Assembly: GCA_031277255.1 (NCBI GenBank)
Contig: JAITMS010000162.1
Location: 1 to 51,894 of the forward strand
Source: Azonexus sp.
GTDB taxonomy: Bacteria > Pseudomonadota > Gammaproteobacteria > Burkholderiales > Rhodocyclaceae
DNA: 51,894 bases
Reading direction: 5' to 3'
Position 1 is the first letter of the stretch. Every line of letters begins with the position of its first letter. The notes beneath the pieces were generated by a model that was not told the origin of the DNA, searched no databases, and saw only the letters and a program-made list of their open reading frames with translations. Positions 7,290 through 15,605 of this stretch are shown piece by piece. Made by a program: the position numbers and the translations under genes.

Positions 7290-8567
7290 TCAGCGACTGA
7301 TCGCCCGATACCCAATATCCCGGCGCAATTGCATGCCGGCAAAATGGATGGCTTCGGCGGCTTCGTAAGCCCGTTTCTGGGCAAGCCGGATGTTCTCGCC
7401 CAGGGCCGTGACGCAGAGTACGCGGCCGCCGCTGGTGACGATCTCGCCCTTGGCTGCCGCCGTTCCGGCGTGGAAAACGTGGGCGTCCTCGCCGCAGCGG
7501 TTGTCGGCGGGCAGGCCGTGGATGATGTCGCCTTTTTTCGGCGTCTCCGGGTAATTGGCGGCGGCGAGGACGACGCCCAAGGCGACGCGGCGGTCCCATT
7601 CGGCTTCGATCTGGTCGAGCGTGCCGTTGATGCCGTGTTCGAGCAGGGTCACGAAATTGGATTTGAGGCGCATCATGATCGGCTGGGTTTCCGGGTCGCC
7701 CAGGCGGCAGTTGAATTCCAGCGTTTTGAGCGAGCCGTCCTGGCCGATCATCAAACCGGCGTAGAGAAAGCCGCTGTAGGGGATGCCGTCGGCGGCCATG
7801 CCGCGCACCGTCGGCAGGATGATTTCGCGCATGGCTTTGGCGTGGATTTCCGGCGTCACGCACGGGGCCGGGGAATAGGCGCCCATGCCGCCGGTGTTCG
7901 GCCCCTGGTCGCCGTCGAAAATGCGCTTGTGATCCTGGCTGGAAGCCAGCGCCAGCACGTTCTTACCATCGGCCATGACGATGAAGCTGGCTTCTTCGCC
8001 AGCGAGAAATTCCTCGATGACGACGCGATGACCGGCATCGCCCAGGGTATTGCCGGAGAGCATGTCGTCGACAGCCTGATGCGCCGCCGCCGCCGTCATG
8101 GCGACGACGACGCCCTTGCCCGCCGCCAGCCCGTCAGCCTTGACGACGATGGGCGCGCCTTTCTCGTCAATGTAGGCGTGGGCTTTGGCGGCATCGGAGA
8201 AGGTGGCGAAAGCCGCCGTCGGGATTTTGTGCCGGGCCATGAAACGCTTGGCGAAATCCTTGGACGATTCAAGCTGCGCCGCTTCCCGGGTCGGGCCAAA
8301 AATCTTCAGGCCGCGGGCGCGGAAAAGATTGACGATACCCGCCGCCAGCGGCGCTTCCGGCCCGACAACGGTGAGGAGGATTTTGTTCTGCTCGGCAAAA
8401 TCGGCGAGCGCCTCCGGGTCGGTGAGGGGCAGATTTTCCAGTTCATGTTCCCGCGCCGTTCCGGCATTGCCGGGCGCGACATAGACTTTCTGCAAATCGG
8501 GCGCTTGCGCCAGACGCCAGGCCAGGGCGTGTTCACGGCCCCCGGAGCCGATGACGAGAAGTTTCAT
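7290..8567 (-). CDS. purD: Phosphoribosylamine-glycine ligase (GAR synthetase)
   Basis: 425 residues, full length. It joins 5-phosphoribosylamine and glycine with ATP, the second step of purine synthesis. The N-domain begins MKLLVIGSGGREHALAWRL. The ATP-grasp region includes VVKADGLAAGKGVVVA, IEEFLAGEEASFIVMADG, DGDQGPNTGGMGAYSPAP and LEFNCRLGDPETQ. It follows purH on the same strand with one small membrane gene between them, whose stop overlaps the purD start by 4 bp. Confidence 0.97.
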   Translation of the reverse strand: MKLLVIGSGGREHALAWRLAQAPDLQKVYVAPGNAGTAREHELENLPLTDPEALADFAEQNKILLTVVGPEAPLAAGIVNLFRARGLKIFGPTREAAQLESSKDFAKRFMARHKIPTAAFATFSDAAKAHAYIDEKGAPIVVKADGLAAGKGVVVAMTAAAAHQAVDDMLSGNTLGDAGHRVVIEEFLAGEEASFIVMADGKNVLALASSQDHKRIFDGDQGPNTGGMGAYSPAPCVTPEIHAKAMREIILPTVRGMAADGIPYSGFLYAGLMIGQDGSLKTLEFNCRLGDPETQPIMMRLKSNFVTLLEHGINGTLDQIEAEWDRRVALGVVLAAANYPETPKKGDIIHGLPADNRCGEDAHVFHAGTAAAKGEIVTSGGRVLCVTALGENIRLAQKRAYEAAEAIHFAGMQLRRDIGYRAISR

Positions 8568-8989
8568 GGGTTTTTTTGCATCCGTGGTAACGCTGCGAGC
8601 AACACTTTTACAATCCCGATCAATAGAAAAACATTAGCCAAAGGCATGATATAAGCGGCAACTGAACCAACTACAAAGATTCCGAGACTGCCTGCGACTT
8701 TGGCTCCAAAAATAGACGCCAACCAAAATATGGCCCACATAATCAATCCAATGAGAGCTTCGGTTTTTCCAGGAATCTTGTTTGGCAAGCGGCTTTTTAG
8801 CTTCGATTTCTGTACAAAAATAATGGTAATCAACAAAGGAAAGAGGAATTTTACAATCAACAAAACCACGACGACCAAGTTGGGGTATCCAGGAAATAAA
8901 TCCTTAATCAGAAGACGCGGCAGTAATGTAAAAACCAGCGGAAATAATTGAGCAAGAAGAATGGTCATGCCAAGAACGATGACAGGCAT
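8564..8989 (-). CDS. Small membrane protein of unknown function inserted between purH and purD
   Basis: 141 residues with four strongly hydrophobic segments (near residues 4-26, 38-60, 78-98 and 104-132) separated by a basic loop (QKSKLKSRLPNKIPGK). I do not recognise a family. The DNA is clearly more AT-rich than purH and purD on either side. Its stop overlaps the purD start (ATGA), and it begins 42 bp after purH ends, so it is carried on the purine transcript. Composition and placement suggest later insertion. Confidence 0.68.
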   Translation of the reverse strand: MPVIVLGMTILLAQLFPLVFTLLPRLLIKDLFPGYPNLVVVVLLIVKFLFPLLITIIFVQKSKLKSRLPNKIPGKTEALIGLIMWAIFWLASIFGAKVAGSLGIFVVGSVAAYIMPLANVFLLIGIVKVLLAALPRMQKNP

Positions 8990-9031
8990 TATCAGAGGCT
9001 CCGGGTTGATGTGGTCAGTGGGCGGCTTGGG

Positions 9032-10648
9032 TCAGTGCCGGAAATGCCGCGTCCCGGTAAACACCATCGCCACGCCGCGTTCATTGGCGGCGTCGATCAC
9101 TTCCTGATCGCGCATCGAGCCGCCGGGTTGAATGACAGAGGTCGCGCCCTGGTCGATGACGACATCGAGGCCGTCGCGGAAGGGGAAGAAGGCGTCGCTG
9201 GCAACGGCTGAACCTTTGAGCGATAGCCCGGCGTTGTCGGCTTTGAGACTGGCGATGCGGGCGGAGTCGATGCGGCTCATCTGACCGGCGCCGACGCCCA
9301 GGGTCATGCCGTCGCCGCAGAAGACGATGGCGTTGCTTTTGACGTAGTGGGCGACCTTCCAGGCAAAGCGCAGATCCTGCATTTGCGCGGCGGTCGGCTG
9401 CTTTTGGCTGACGACCTTGAGCGCCGAGGGATCAAGGTCGAGATGGTCGCTGGTCTGCATGAGGAGGCCGGAACTGACGCGCTTGACATCCATCGCGTTC
9501 TGGCCGCGCTGCCAGGGCGTTGCGCCGTCGGCGGCGACCTCGGCAAGCGGAATGCGCAGGATGCGGACATTGGCTTTGGCTTTGAAGACGGCCAGGGCTT
9601 CGGGCGTGAAATCGGGGGCCATCAGGACTTCGATGAACTGTTTGCTGAGTTCTGCCGCCGCCTTGCCGTCGACCGGGACGTTGAAGGCGATGATGCCGCC
9701 GAAGGCGCTGGTCGGGTCGGTTTTGAAGGCTTTGCTGTAAGCCTCGAAAGCGTCCGCGCCAAGGGCCACGCCGCAGGGGTTGGCGTGTTTGACGATGACG
9801 CAGGCCGGGGCGTCGCGCCATTGTTTGACGCATTCCCAGGCGGCGTCGGCGTCGGCGATGTTGTTGTAGGAGAGTTCCTTGCCCTGCAATTGTTCGGCGA
9901 CGGCGAGCGAGCCGGGGGCGGGGTGCAGGTCGCGGTAGAAGGCGGCCTCCTGATGTGGGTTTTCGCCGTAGCGCAGGTCTTGCAGTTTGATGAAGCTGGC
10001 GTTCGTTTGCGCCGGAAAGAGGCGTTTGACGGGCGTTTTGCTGTTGGCCGAGGCGGCGAAGTCAATGGCCGAGAGGTAATCGCTGATCGCCGCGTCGTAC
10101 TGGGCGATGCGGTTGAAGGCGGCGACGGCGAGCGCAAAGCGGGTGGCGTCGGCGAGCTTGCCGCCGCCCGCCTGGAGTTCGGCAAGCGTGCTCTGGTATT
10201 GCCCGGCGTCGGTCAGCACCGCGACGTCGCGCCAGTTTTTGGCGGCGCTCCTGACCATCGCCGGGCCGCCGATGTCGATGTTCTCAATAGCGTCTTCGAG
10301 CGTGCAGCCGGGTTTGGCGACGGTGGCTTCGAAGGGGTAGAGGTTGACGACCAGCAGGTCAATCGTGCCGATGTCGTGCGCCGCCAGCGCCGCCCGGTGT
10401 TCGGGCAGATCGCGCCGGGCCAGCAGCCCGCCGTGCACTTTCGGGTGCAGCGTTTTGACGCGGCCATCGAGCATTTCGGGAAAGCCGGTGTAATCGGCGA
10501 TTTCGGTGACGCCAAGACCCGCGTCACGCAGCAGCCTGGCGGTGCCGCCGGTGGAGAGGAGCTTGACGCCCAGGGCGGCAAGCCCCTGGGCCAGTTCGAC
10601 GACGCCGGTTTTGTCAGAAACGGAGATGAGGGCTTGTTGGATGGTCAT
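9032..10648 (-). CDS. purH: Bifunctional AICAR transformylase / IMP cyclohydrolase
   Basis: 538 residues. It performs the last two steps of IMP synthesis. The N-terminal MGS-like cyclohydrolase domain (residues 1 to about 200) starts [19 protein letters not shown] and includes [15 protein letters not shown] and [11 protein letters not shown]. The C-terminal transformylase domain includes [48 protein letters not shown] and the terminal [12 protein letters not shown]...[13 protein letters not shown]. It follows dusB-fis as in many proteobacteria, but 145 bp holding an inverted repeat pair separates it from fis. Confidence 0.97.
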   Translation of the reverse strand: MTIQQALISVSDKTGVVELAQGLAALGVKLLSTGGTARLLRDAGLGVTEIADYTGFPEMLDGRVKTLHPKVHGGLLARRDLPEHRAALAAHDIGTIDLLVVNLYPFEATVAKPGCTLEDAIENIDIGGPAMVRSAAKNWRDVAVLTDAGQYQSTLAELQAGGGKLADATRFALAVAAFNRIAQYDAAISDYLSAIDFAASANSKTPVKRLFPAQTNASFIKLQDLRYGENPHQEAAFYRDLHPAPGSLAVAEQLQGKELSYNNIADADAAWECVKQWRDAPACVIVKHANPCGVALGADAFEAYSKAFKTDPTSAFGGIIAFNVPVDGKAAAELSKQFIEVLMAPDFTPEALAVFKAKANVRILRIPLAEVAADGATPWQRGQNAMDVKRVSSGLLMQTSDHLDLDPSALKVVSQKQPTAAQMQDLRFAWKVAHYVKSNAIVFCGDGMTLGVGAGQMSRIDSARIASLKADNAGLSLKGSAVASDAFFPFRDGLDVVIDQGATSVIQPGGSMRDQEVIDAANERGVAMVFTGTRHFRH

Positions 10649-10684
10649 TTCGAGACTCAGGGTATTGGGAAGTGGTCAATAAAA

Positions 10685-10786
10685 GCCCCTCTCCCCTTGT
10701 GGGAGAGGGGTTGGGGTGAGGGGGCGAGCTTTCGGCATGCTTTCACCCTCTCCCCCAGCCCCTCTCCCCTCAAGGGAGAGGGGAGT
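10685..10786. repeat. Inverted pair of REP-like GC-rich repeats between fis and purH
   Basis: Two copies of a hairpin-forming unit face each other. The first, from 10685, reads CCCCTCTCCCCTTGTGGGAG and continues into AGGGGTTGGGGTGAGGGG. The second, ending at 10786, reads CACCCTCTCCCCCAGCCCCT and continues into CTCCCCTCAAGGGAGAGGGG. Each unit is itself a stem (CCCCTCTCC/GGAGAGGGG) and the pair can fold together. The repeat family is widespread in GC-rich proteobacteria. A third copy is inside the UbiH-type gene at about 15149-15188. In the fis-purH mRNA it may act as a processing or attenuation point. Confidence 0.85.
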
Positions 10787-10793
10787 GCGGGGC

Positions 10794-11027
10794 TTAGAGC
10801 AACTGATGTTCGGTCAATTTTTTGCGTAGCGTATTGCGGTTGATGCCGAGCATTTCCGCCGCCAGCGTCTGGTTGCTGCGGGCCTTGGTCAGCACCAGTT
10901 CGAACATCGGCTTTTCGACGCTCTTTAGAACCATGTCATAAATGGCGGCGGGTTTCTCGCCGTCCAGATCGCGGAAATACTGCTCCAGCGCGCTGGTGAC
11001 GCACTGCCCCAAATCTTGTTGGCTCAT
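10794..11027 (-). CDS. fis: Fis family nucleoid protein / DNA-binding protein
   Basis: 77 residues, the short betaproteobacterial form. The C-terminal helix-turn-helix is intact: KARSNQTLAAEMLGINRNTL followed by RKKL. The N-terminal part contains the helix that dimerises (YDMVLKSVEKPMFELVL). Fis bends DNA and shapes rRNA and global transcription in related bacteria. The start overlaps the dusB stop by 4 bp, the classic dusB-fis operon. Confidence 0.95.
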   Translation of the reverse strand: MSQQDLGQCVTSALEQYFRDLDGEKPAAIYDMVLKSVEKPMFELVLTKARSNQTLAAEMLGINRNTLRKKLTEHQLL

Positions 11028-12046
11028 GCTGCCAACGCCTCCTTGTTGTTGTCTGCATCAATCCGGTGCGACGGTTCCGCGCCATAGCGCAGGAAAAAGT
11101 CATGCACCGCCCCCCTTTGCCGCCGCACGTCGGGCAGCGTGTTCATCATCTTCCGAAACGCCGCTGAGCCGCTCAGGCCCTTGGTGTACCAGGAGATGTG
11201 TTTTCTCGCGACCTTGACCCCCGTCTCGATGCCATAAAAGGCATACAGGTCGTCGAGATGTTCCATCAGGATAGCGTGAATTTCGCTGACTGCAAGAGGC
11301 GGCATATGCTCGCCGGTTTTGAGATAATGCTCGATTTCGCGAAACAGCCAGGGTCGCCCCTGCGCCGCGCGGCCAATCATCAGGCCGTCGGCCTGGGTGG
11401 CGTCAAGCACCTGCCGCGCTTTTTCCGGCGTCGTGATGTCGCCGTTGGCGATGACCGGGATCTTGACCAGCGTTTTGACCAGGGCGATGGTGTCATATTC
11501 CGCCTCGCCGGTGTATTGCTGGCAGCGGGTGCGGCCATGAATGGCGAGGGCGCGCACGCCTGCGTTTTCGGCAATGCGGGCGATGGCCGGGGCGTTTTTG
11601 TTGGAGAGATTCCAGCCGGTGCGGAATTTGAGCGTTACCGGCGTCTCCGGCACGGCGGCGACGACGGCGTCGAGAATCCTGCCGACCAGCGCCTCGTCCT
11701 GCATCAAGGCTGAACCAGCCATGACATGGCAGACTTTTTTCGCCGGGCAGCCCATGTTGATGTCGATGATCTGTGCGCCGTGATCGACGTTGTGGCGGGC
11801 GGCGGCGGCCATCATGGCCGGGTCGGCTCCGGCGATCTGCACCGCCACCGGCGCTGCTTCGCCCGCGTGGTCGGCCCGCCGCAGCGTCTTGGCGCTGCCG
11901 TAGAGGAGCGAGTTCGAGGTGACCATCTCTGACACCGCCAGACCCGCGCCCAGCCGCTTGCACAACTGGCGGAACGGGCGATCCGTTACCCCCGCCATCG
12001 GGGCGACAAAGAGATTGTTGCGCAGCGGGAAACCGAGAAATTCCAT
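11024..12046 (-). CDS. dusB: tRNA-dihydrouridine synthase B
   Basis: 340 residues. A flavin enzyme that reduces uridines in the tRNA D-loop. TIM-barrel landmarks: the N-terminal FVAPMAGVTDRPFR (FMN site), INMGCPAKKVCHVMAGSALM with the catalytic cysteine in the GCP-KKVC motif, IHGRTRCQQYTGEA, and IANGDITTPEKARQVL...GLMIGRAAQGRPWLF. It is first in the dusB-fis(-purH) operon. The 68 bp before it, up to the prenyltransferase gene, should hold the promoter; I see no strong consensus. Confidence 0.96.
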   Translation of the reverse strand: MEFLGFPLRNNLFVAPMAGVTDRPFRQLCKRLGAGLAVSEMVTSNSLLYGSAKTLRRADHAGEAAPVAVQIAGADPAMMAAAARHNVDHGAQIIDINMGCPAKKVCHVMAGSALMQDEALVGRILDAVVAAVPETPVTLKFRTGWNLSNKNAPAIARIAENAGVRALAIHGRTRCQQYTGEAEYDTIALVKTLVKIPVIANGDITTPEKARQVLDATQADGLMIGRAAQGRPWLFREIEHYLKTGEHMPPLAVSEIHAILMEHLDDLYAFYGIETGVKVARKHISWYTKGLSGSAAFRKMMNTLPDVRRQRGAVHDFFLRYGAEPSHRIDADNNKEALAA

Positions 12047-12114
12047 GAGGCGGCAAGGGGTGGGTGAGAGAGGGAAAGCCGGGCAGTCTACCCGACTCGG
12101 CGCTTAAAAAATAG

Positions 12115-12999
12115 TCAAATGGTCAAACCGATGGCGAGCAGCACGGCGAAGGCCAGTTGCAGACCGGCGGTGGCGGCAAGGATGCCGTTGAAGGCCGGGC
12201 CGGGCTGTTCGCGGTAGAAACGGATCATCAGGCGGAGCGCCAGCGGCAGCGACAGGAGCGGCAGCAGCGCCGACCAGCCGGGATCGGCCAGCAGCGGCAA
12301 GAGGATGTAGGGGGCGAGTATTTCGGCGGCATACAGCCCGCGCGTCGCCGGTCGGTCGAGATGGACGGCCAGCGTGTTCTTGCCGTTGGCGGCGTCGTTA
12401 TCGCGGTCGCGGTAATTGTTGACGGTCAGCACGGCGGCGGCGTGGAGGCCGACCAGGGCCGCGGCAAAGAGCGCCGTTCTGCTGAGGTCGAGCGTTTGCA
12501 GATAGTAGCTGCCGCCGACCGCGACCAAGCCGAAGAAGATGAACACGAGGCATTCGCCGAACGGCCCGTAGGCAATCGGCTTCGGCCCGCCGGTATAGGC
12601 CCAGCCCGCCGCCAGCGAACCGAGGCCGATGGCGACAATCGGCCAGCCGCCGCGGCTGACCAGATAGAGGCCGCAGAGAAAGGCGAGGCTGAAAGCCAGC
12701 CAGGCCCCGCGCTGCACGGCGCGCGGCGTCAGCCAGCCTTCGGCGGTGGCGCGGCGCGGGCCGAGACGCGCGCCCAGATGCGCCGCCGTATCGGCGCCGC
12801 GCAAAAAATCACCGGCGTCGTTGAACAGGTTGGCGCCAATCTGGATCAAGGCCGCGCCGAGCGCCGCCACCAGCGCCGGTAGCCAGAACAAACCGCCGTG
12901 CTCATGCCAGGCGACGGCGCTGCCGACGATGACGGGCGACACCGAGATGGTCAGCGTCTTCGGACGACAAGCGAGGAACCAGGCGGCGCTTTGTTTCAT
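12115..12999 (-). CDS. menA: 1,4-Dihydroxy-2-naphthoate prenyltransferase (MenA/UbiA superfamily)
   Basis: 294 residues from ATG 12997-12999 (MKQSAAWFLACRPKTLTISV); the longer open frame upstream is not supported. Both aspartate-rich motifs of the UbiA superfamily are present: IQIGANLFNDAGDFLRGAD and VNNYRDRDNDAANGKNTLAV, the second being typical of MenA rather than UbiA. About eight or nine membrane helices can be counted. It would attach the polyprenyl chain in menaquinone synthesis. No other men gene is nearby, so the substrate assignment rests on motif resemblance alone. Confidence 0.82.
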   Translation of the reverse strand: MKQSAAWFLACRPKTLTISVSPVIVGSAVAWHEHGGLFWLPALVAALGAALIQIGANLFNDAGDFLRGADTAAHLGARLGPRRATAEGWLTPRAVQRGAWLAFSLAFLCGLYLVSRGGWPIVAIGLGSLAAGWAYTGGPKPIAYGPFGECLVFIFFGLVAVGGSYYLQTLDLSRTALFAAALVGLHAAAVLTVNNYRDRDNDAANGKNTLAVHLDRPATRGLYAAEILAPYILLPLLADPGWSALLPLLSLPLALRLMIRFYREQPGPAFNGILAATAGLQLAFAVLLAIGLTI

Positions 13000-13120
13000 G
13001 CGGATCAGACGGCGGGCAAAGGGAAGCGATGATGCCGGGATGGCGGCGGCGTTTCCTTGCCGCGTATCAAGGCCGGCGGCGACGCTCTCCGGCAGGCCGC
13101 GTGCGTGATTCCGGCGGCGT

Positions 13121-14293
13121 TCATGGCATTTCCCGGCACATGAACGCGTCAAACAAGGGCACGGTAAAAGCGATCATGCCGTGCTCCGGCGCGTACAGCA
13201 TGCCTTTTTTAATCAGGCTGTCACGGATCGGCGCGACACTGCTGGCCTTGCGCCCCATCTTGGCCGCCACATCCGAGCTGCGTTGGGATTCGGTACCCAA
13301 GCCCGCCAAGGCGCGCATGTACTCCCGTTCGCCCGGCGTCAGCCGGTCAAAACGCACCCGGAAAAACGAGGCGTCCAGCTTGCGCAGAGAAATGGCGGTC
13401 GCCGCCTGCACGTCGGCCAGACGGATGAGGTCGCCGTCGCAGGCGTTCCAGGCGTTATAGCCCCACTCCTGCAAAAAATAGGGATAGCCATGCGACTGCC
13501 GGAAAATCTCCTGCACCGCCGCCCGCTCAATGCGCGCGCCCTCGTCTTCGACGGGCTGCTGAATCGCCGCGCAGGCATCGGCTTCATTCAGCCTGTCCAA
13601 ACGCGGAAACTCGAACAGTCGCTCGGCATAACTCTTGGCGTCCCCGGCTTGTCCGGCCAGTTGCGGCAGACCCGCGCCAAATAAAATCAGCGGCAAGCCA
13701 GCCTGATTGACCGCATGAATCGCTCGAATCAGCGCCGCCAGTTCCTCTTTGGAGATGTATTGCAGTTCGTCAATCAGCAAGGCCACGGGTTTTTGCACCG
13801 CCAGCGCCGCCCGTCCGGTAGCCAGCAGCAGATCGGTCACATCGGCTTCCAGTACGCCGCTATCGGCTTGACCAATCTCTGGATCAACGCCCAGCGTGAT
13901 GTCCACGCCGCCCGCGCTGACCGTGATGCCGCCCAAAAAACTGCGCAGGACGCGCAAGCCTTTTTTGACGGCTTCGACGGCCTGCTTGCCGCCATCCTGC
14001 CGCAGCAAAATACGACGCACCGAATGCAGCAGCATCTGGCGCAAATCGCCGCTGTCCTGCGCTTCGACCATCTCCGTCAGATAGCCGCGCTCTCCCGCCT
14101 GCCGGGCAATCTCATTGAGCAGCACGGTCTTGCCGACGCCGCTCAAACCCAGCACCAGCAGGGATTTCGCGTGACGCCCGCGCCTCGTGCGCTCCAGCGC
14201 CGTCATCGCCTGCTGCATCACCTCGGCGCGACCAGCGAGTTCCGGCGGACTGACGCCGGCGCCCGGATTGAAAGGGTTGCGATTTTCGTCCAT
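13121..14293 (-). CDS. AAA ATPase of the archaeal-ATPase/ORC-like type
   Basis: 390 residues. Walker A is VLGLSGVGKTVLLNE (about residues 48-62), Walker B is PVALLIDELQYI (about 168-179), and a sensor-like segment LILFGAGLPQLAG follows. The C-terminal third looks like a winged helix (SSDVAAKMGRKASSVAPIRD, then LIKKGMLYAPEHGMIAF). This layout resembles stand-alone ATPases found near mobile elements in many genomes; the partner is unknown. It stands alone between ubiH and menA, with an AT-rich leader (14310-14380) unlike the surroundings, which suggests acquisition. I cannot assign a function. Confidence 0.8.
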   Translation of the reverse strand: MDENRNPFNPGAGVSPPELAGRAEVMQQAMTALERTRRGRHAKSLLVLGLSGVGKTVLLNEIARQAGERGYLTEMVEAQDSGDLRQMLLHSVRRILLRQDGGKQAVEAVKKGLRVLRSFLGGITVSAGGVDITLGVDPEIGQADSGVLEADVTDLLLATGRAALAVQKPVALLIDELQYISKEELAALIRAIHAVNQAGLPLILFGAGLPQLAGQAGDAKSYAERLFEFPRLDRLNEADACAAIQQPVEDEGARIERAAVQEIFRQSHGYPYFLQEWGYNAWNACDGDLIRLADVQAATAISLRKLDASFFRVRFDRLTPGEREYMRALAGLGTESQRSSDVAAKMGRKASSVAPIRDSLIKKGMLYAPEHGMIAFTVPLFDAFMCREMP

Positions 14294-14341
14294 GCGCGGC
14301 GCTCCCGGAGGGAATGAGTGATTTATAGGAATCTATATAAT

Positions 14342-14370
14342 ATTATAGCCTATTTCTACTATAAATTGGA
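14342..14370 (-). promoter_or_regulatory. Probable promoter of the AAA ATPase gene
   Basis: On the minus strand a perfect TATAAT (14347-14342) lies in a conspicuously AT-rich stretch, with a weak -35 (TCCAAT, 14370-14365) at 17 bp. The transcript would start about 40 bp before the ATG. The -35 match is poor, so an activator or a different register is possible. Confidence 0.4.
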
Positions 14371-14411
14371 ATAGATGCCTTATTTCCCCTTGTCGGCAGT
14401 CCGAGCCAGCC

Positions 14412-15605
14412 TCACGGCCAGGCGCGCGCACCCCAGATCATGCGTTTGGCGACGAAGCGGCGGGCGGGCGGGAACAGGTCGAGGGCGAGCAGACCAAGGC
14501 CGCGCGCCAGTTTGAGCGGCGGGAAGTCGTTGGAGAAAACCTTGACCACGCCGTCGGTAAAGGCGGCGGCGCCGCGGCGGTCGAGTTGGCGGCGGGCGGC
14601 GTAGCGGCGCAGGCTGGCGGGGCTGATCCCGTCGTTCAACAGAATTTCCGCCAGTTGCCAGGCGTCGCGCAGGCCGAGATTGAAGCCCTGACCGGAAACC
14701 GGGTGCAGCGTCTGCGCCGCGTTGCCAATCCAGACCTCGCTGCCGCTCGCCAGATGCCGCCGCTGACGCAGCGCCAGCGGAAAAGAAAAGCGCGGGCCGG
14801 GGTCGGCAAAGCGCAGGCGCTCGCCGAACTGGCTTTGCAGGGCGGCGACGAAGGCCGCGTCATCGAGCGCCATCACCGCTTCCGCCTTGGCGGGCGGCAG
14901 GGTGAAGACAACCGAATACTGCTCGCCCAGCGGCAACAGCGCCAGCGGCCCATCCGGCGTGAACCGCTCCCATGCCCGCCGGTTGTGGCCGGGGCTGGGC
15001 CTGACTTCGCAGATCACCGCGTGCTGGGCGTAGTCGTGGCAGGCAACATCCGGCGCATGACCCGACGCGCCTTCGGCATGAACCAGGAGCTTGCAGCGGA
15101 TTTTGCGGCTTTGGCTGGCGTGGCGCAGGGTGACGACGAGACCCTCGCTCCCCTCTCCCCTCGTGGGAGAGGGGCCGGGGGAGGGGGGCTGAGGTTGGTC
15201 AGACGCCGAAATATCGACAATCTCCGCTTCCTCCAGCAGACTGCCAGCGGCCACCGATGCCGCCAGCGCCGCCGCCAGATCGCGGTAGCGGAGCACATAA
15301 CCGAGGGCGGGCAAGCCGTAATCGGCGCGGTCGAGCAGGGTTCGGCCCAAGCCGTCCTGCTGGCCGATATGGATGGTTTCGATCGGCGTTGCCGCGCCCG
15401 TCGGCCAGCTCCCGATCTGCTCCAGCAATTGCCGCGCCCCGTGCGCCAGCGCCAAGGCCCGCGGGTCGGCGAGGGCTGCCGAGCGGGGCTGGCGGTCGAT
15501 CAGCAGCGACGATTGCCCGCCCGCCGCCAGCGCCCGGTGCAGCGTCAGGCCGACCGGGCCAGCGCCGACGATGAGGATGTCGACCGCTTCAGGCGTTTCA
15601 GTCAT
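14412..15605 (-). CDS. UbiH/UbiF-type FAD-dependent monooxygenase
   Basis: 397 residues from ATG 15603-15605. FAD motifs: DILIVGAGPVGLTLHRAL at the N-terminus and EVWIGNAAQTLHPVSGQGF with NLGLRDAW near residue 305-325. This is the ubiquinone-ring hydroxylase family (UbiH/UbiF/UbiI/VisC); I do not separate the subtypes. Residues of about 138-155 (PPSPGPSPTRGEGSEGL) are encoded by an inserted REP-like repeat, without breaking the frame. The start overlaps the pepP stop by 8 bp, the usual pepP-ubiH pairing. The enzyme acts at the membrane within the Ubi complex by family knowledge. Confidence 0.9.
   Translation of the reverse strand: MTETPEAVDILIVGAGPVGLTLHRALAAGGQSSLLIDRQPRSAALADPRALALAHGARQLLEQIGSWPTGAATPIETIHIGQQDGLGRTLLDRADYGLPALGYVLRYRDLAAALAASVAAGSLLEEAEIVDISASDQPQPPSPGPSPTRGEGSEGLVVTLRHASQSRKIRCKLLVHAEGASGHAPDVACHDYAQHAVICEVRPSPGHNRRAWERFTPDGPLALLPLGEQYSVVFTLPPAKAEAVMALDDAAFVAALQSQFGERLRFADPGPRFSFPLALRQRRHLASGSEVWIGNAAQTLHPVSGQGFNLGLRDAWQLAEILLNDGISPASLRRYAARRQLDRRGAAAFTDGVVKVFSNDFPPLKLARGLGLLALDLFPPARRFVAKRMIWGARAWP
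15149..15188. repeat. REP-like repeat inside the ubiH-type coding sequence
   Basis: CCCCTCTCCCCTCGTGGGAG followed by AGGGGCCGGGGGAGGGG, the same family as the pair at 10685-10786. It is read through in frame and adds a Pro/Gly/Ser-rich loop to the protein. Confidence 0.85.

Noticed and set aside
10685..10786. CRISPR repeats
   Set aside because: Units are inverted, unequal and without spacers; they are REP-like hairpins.
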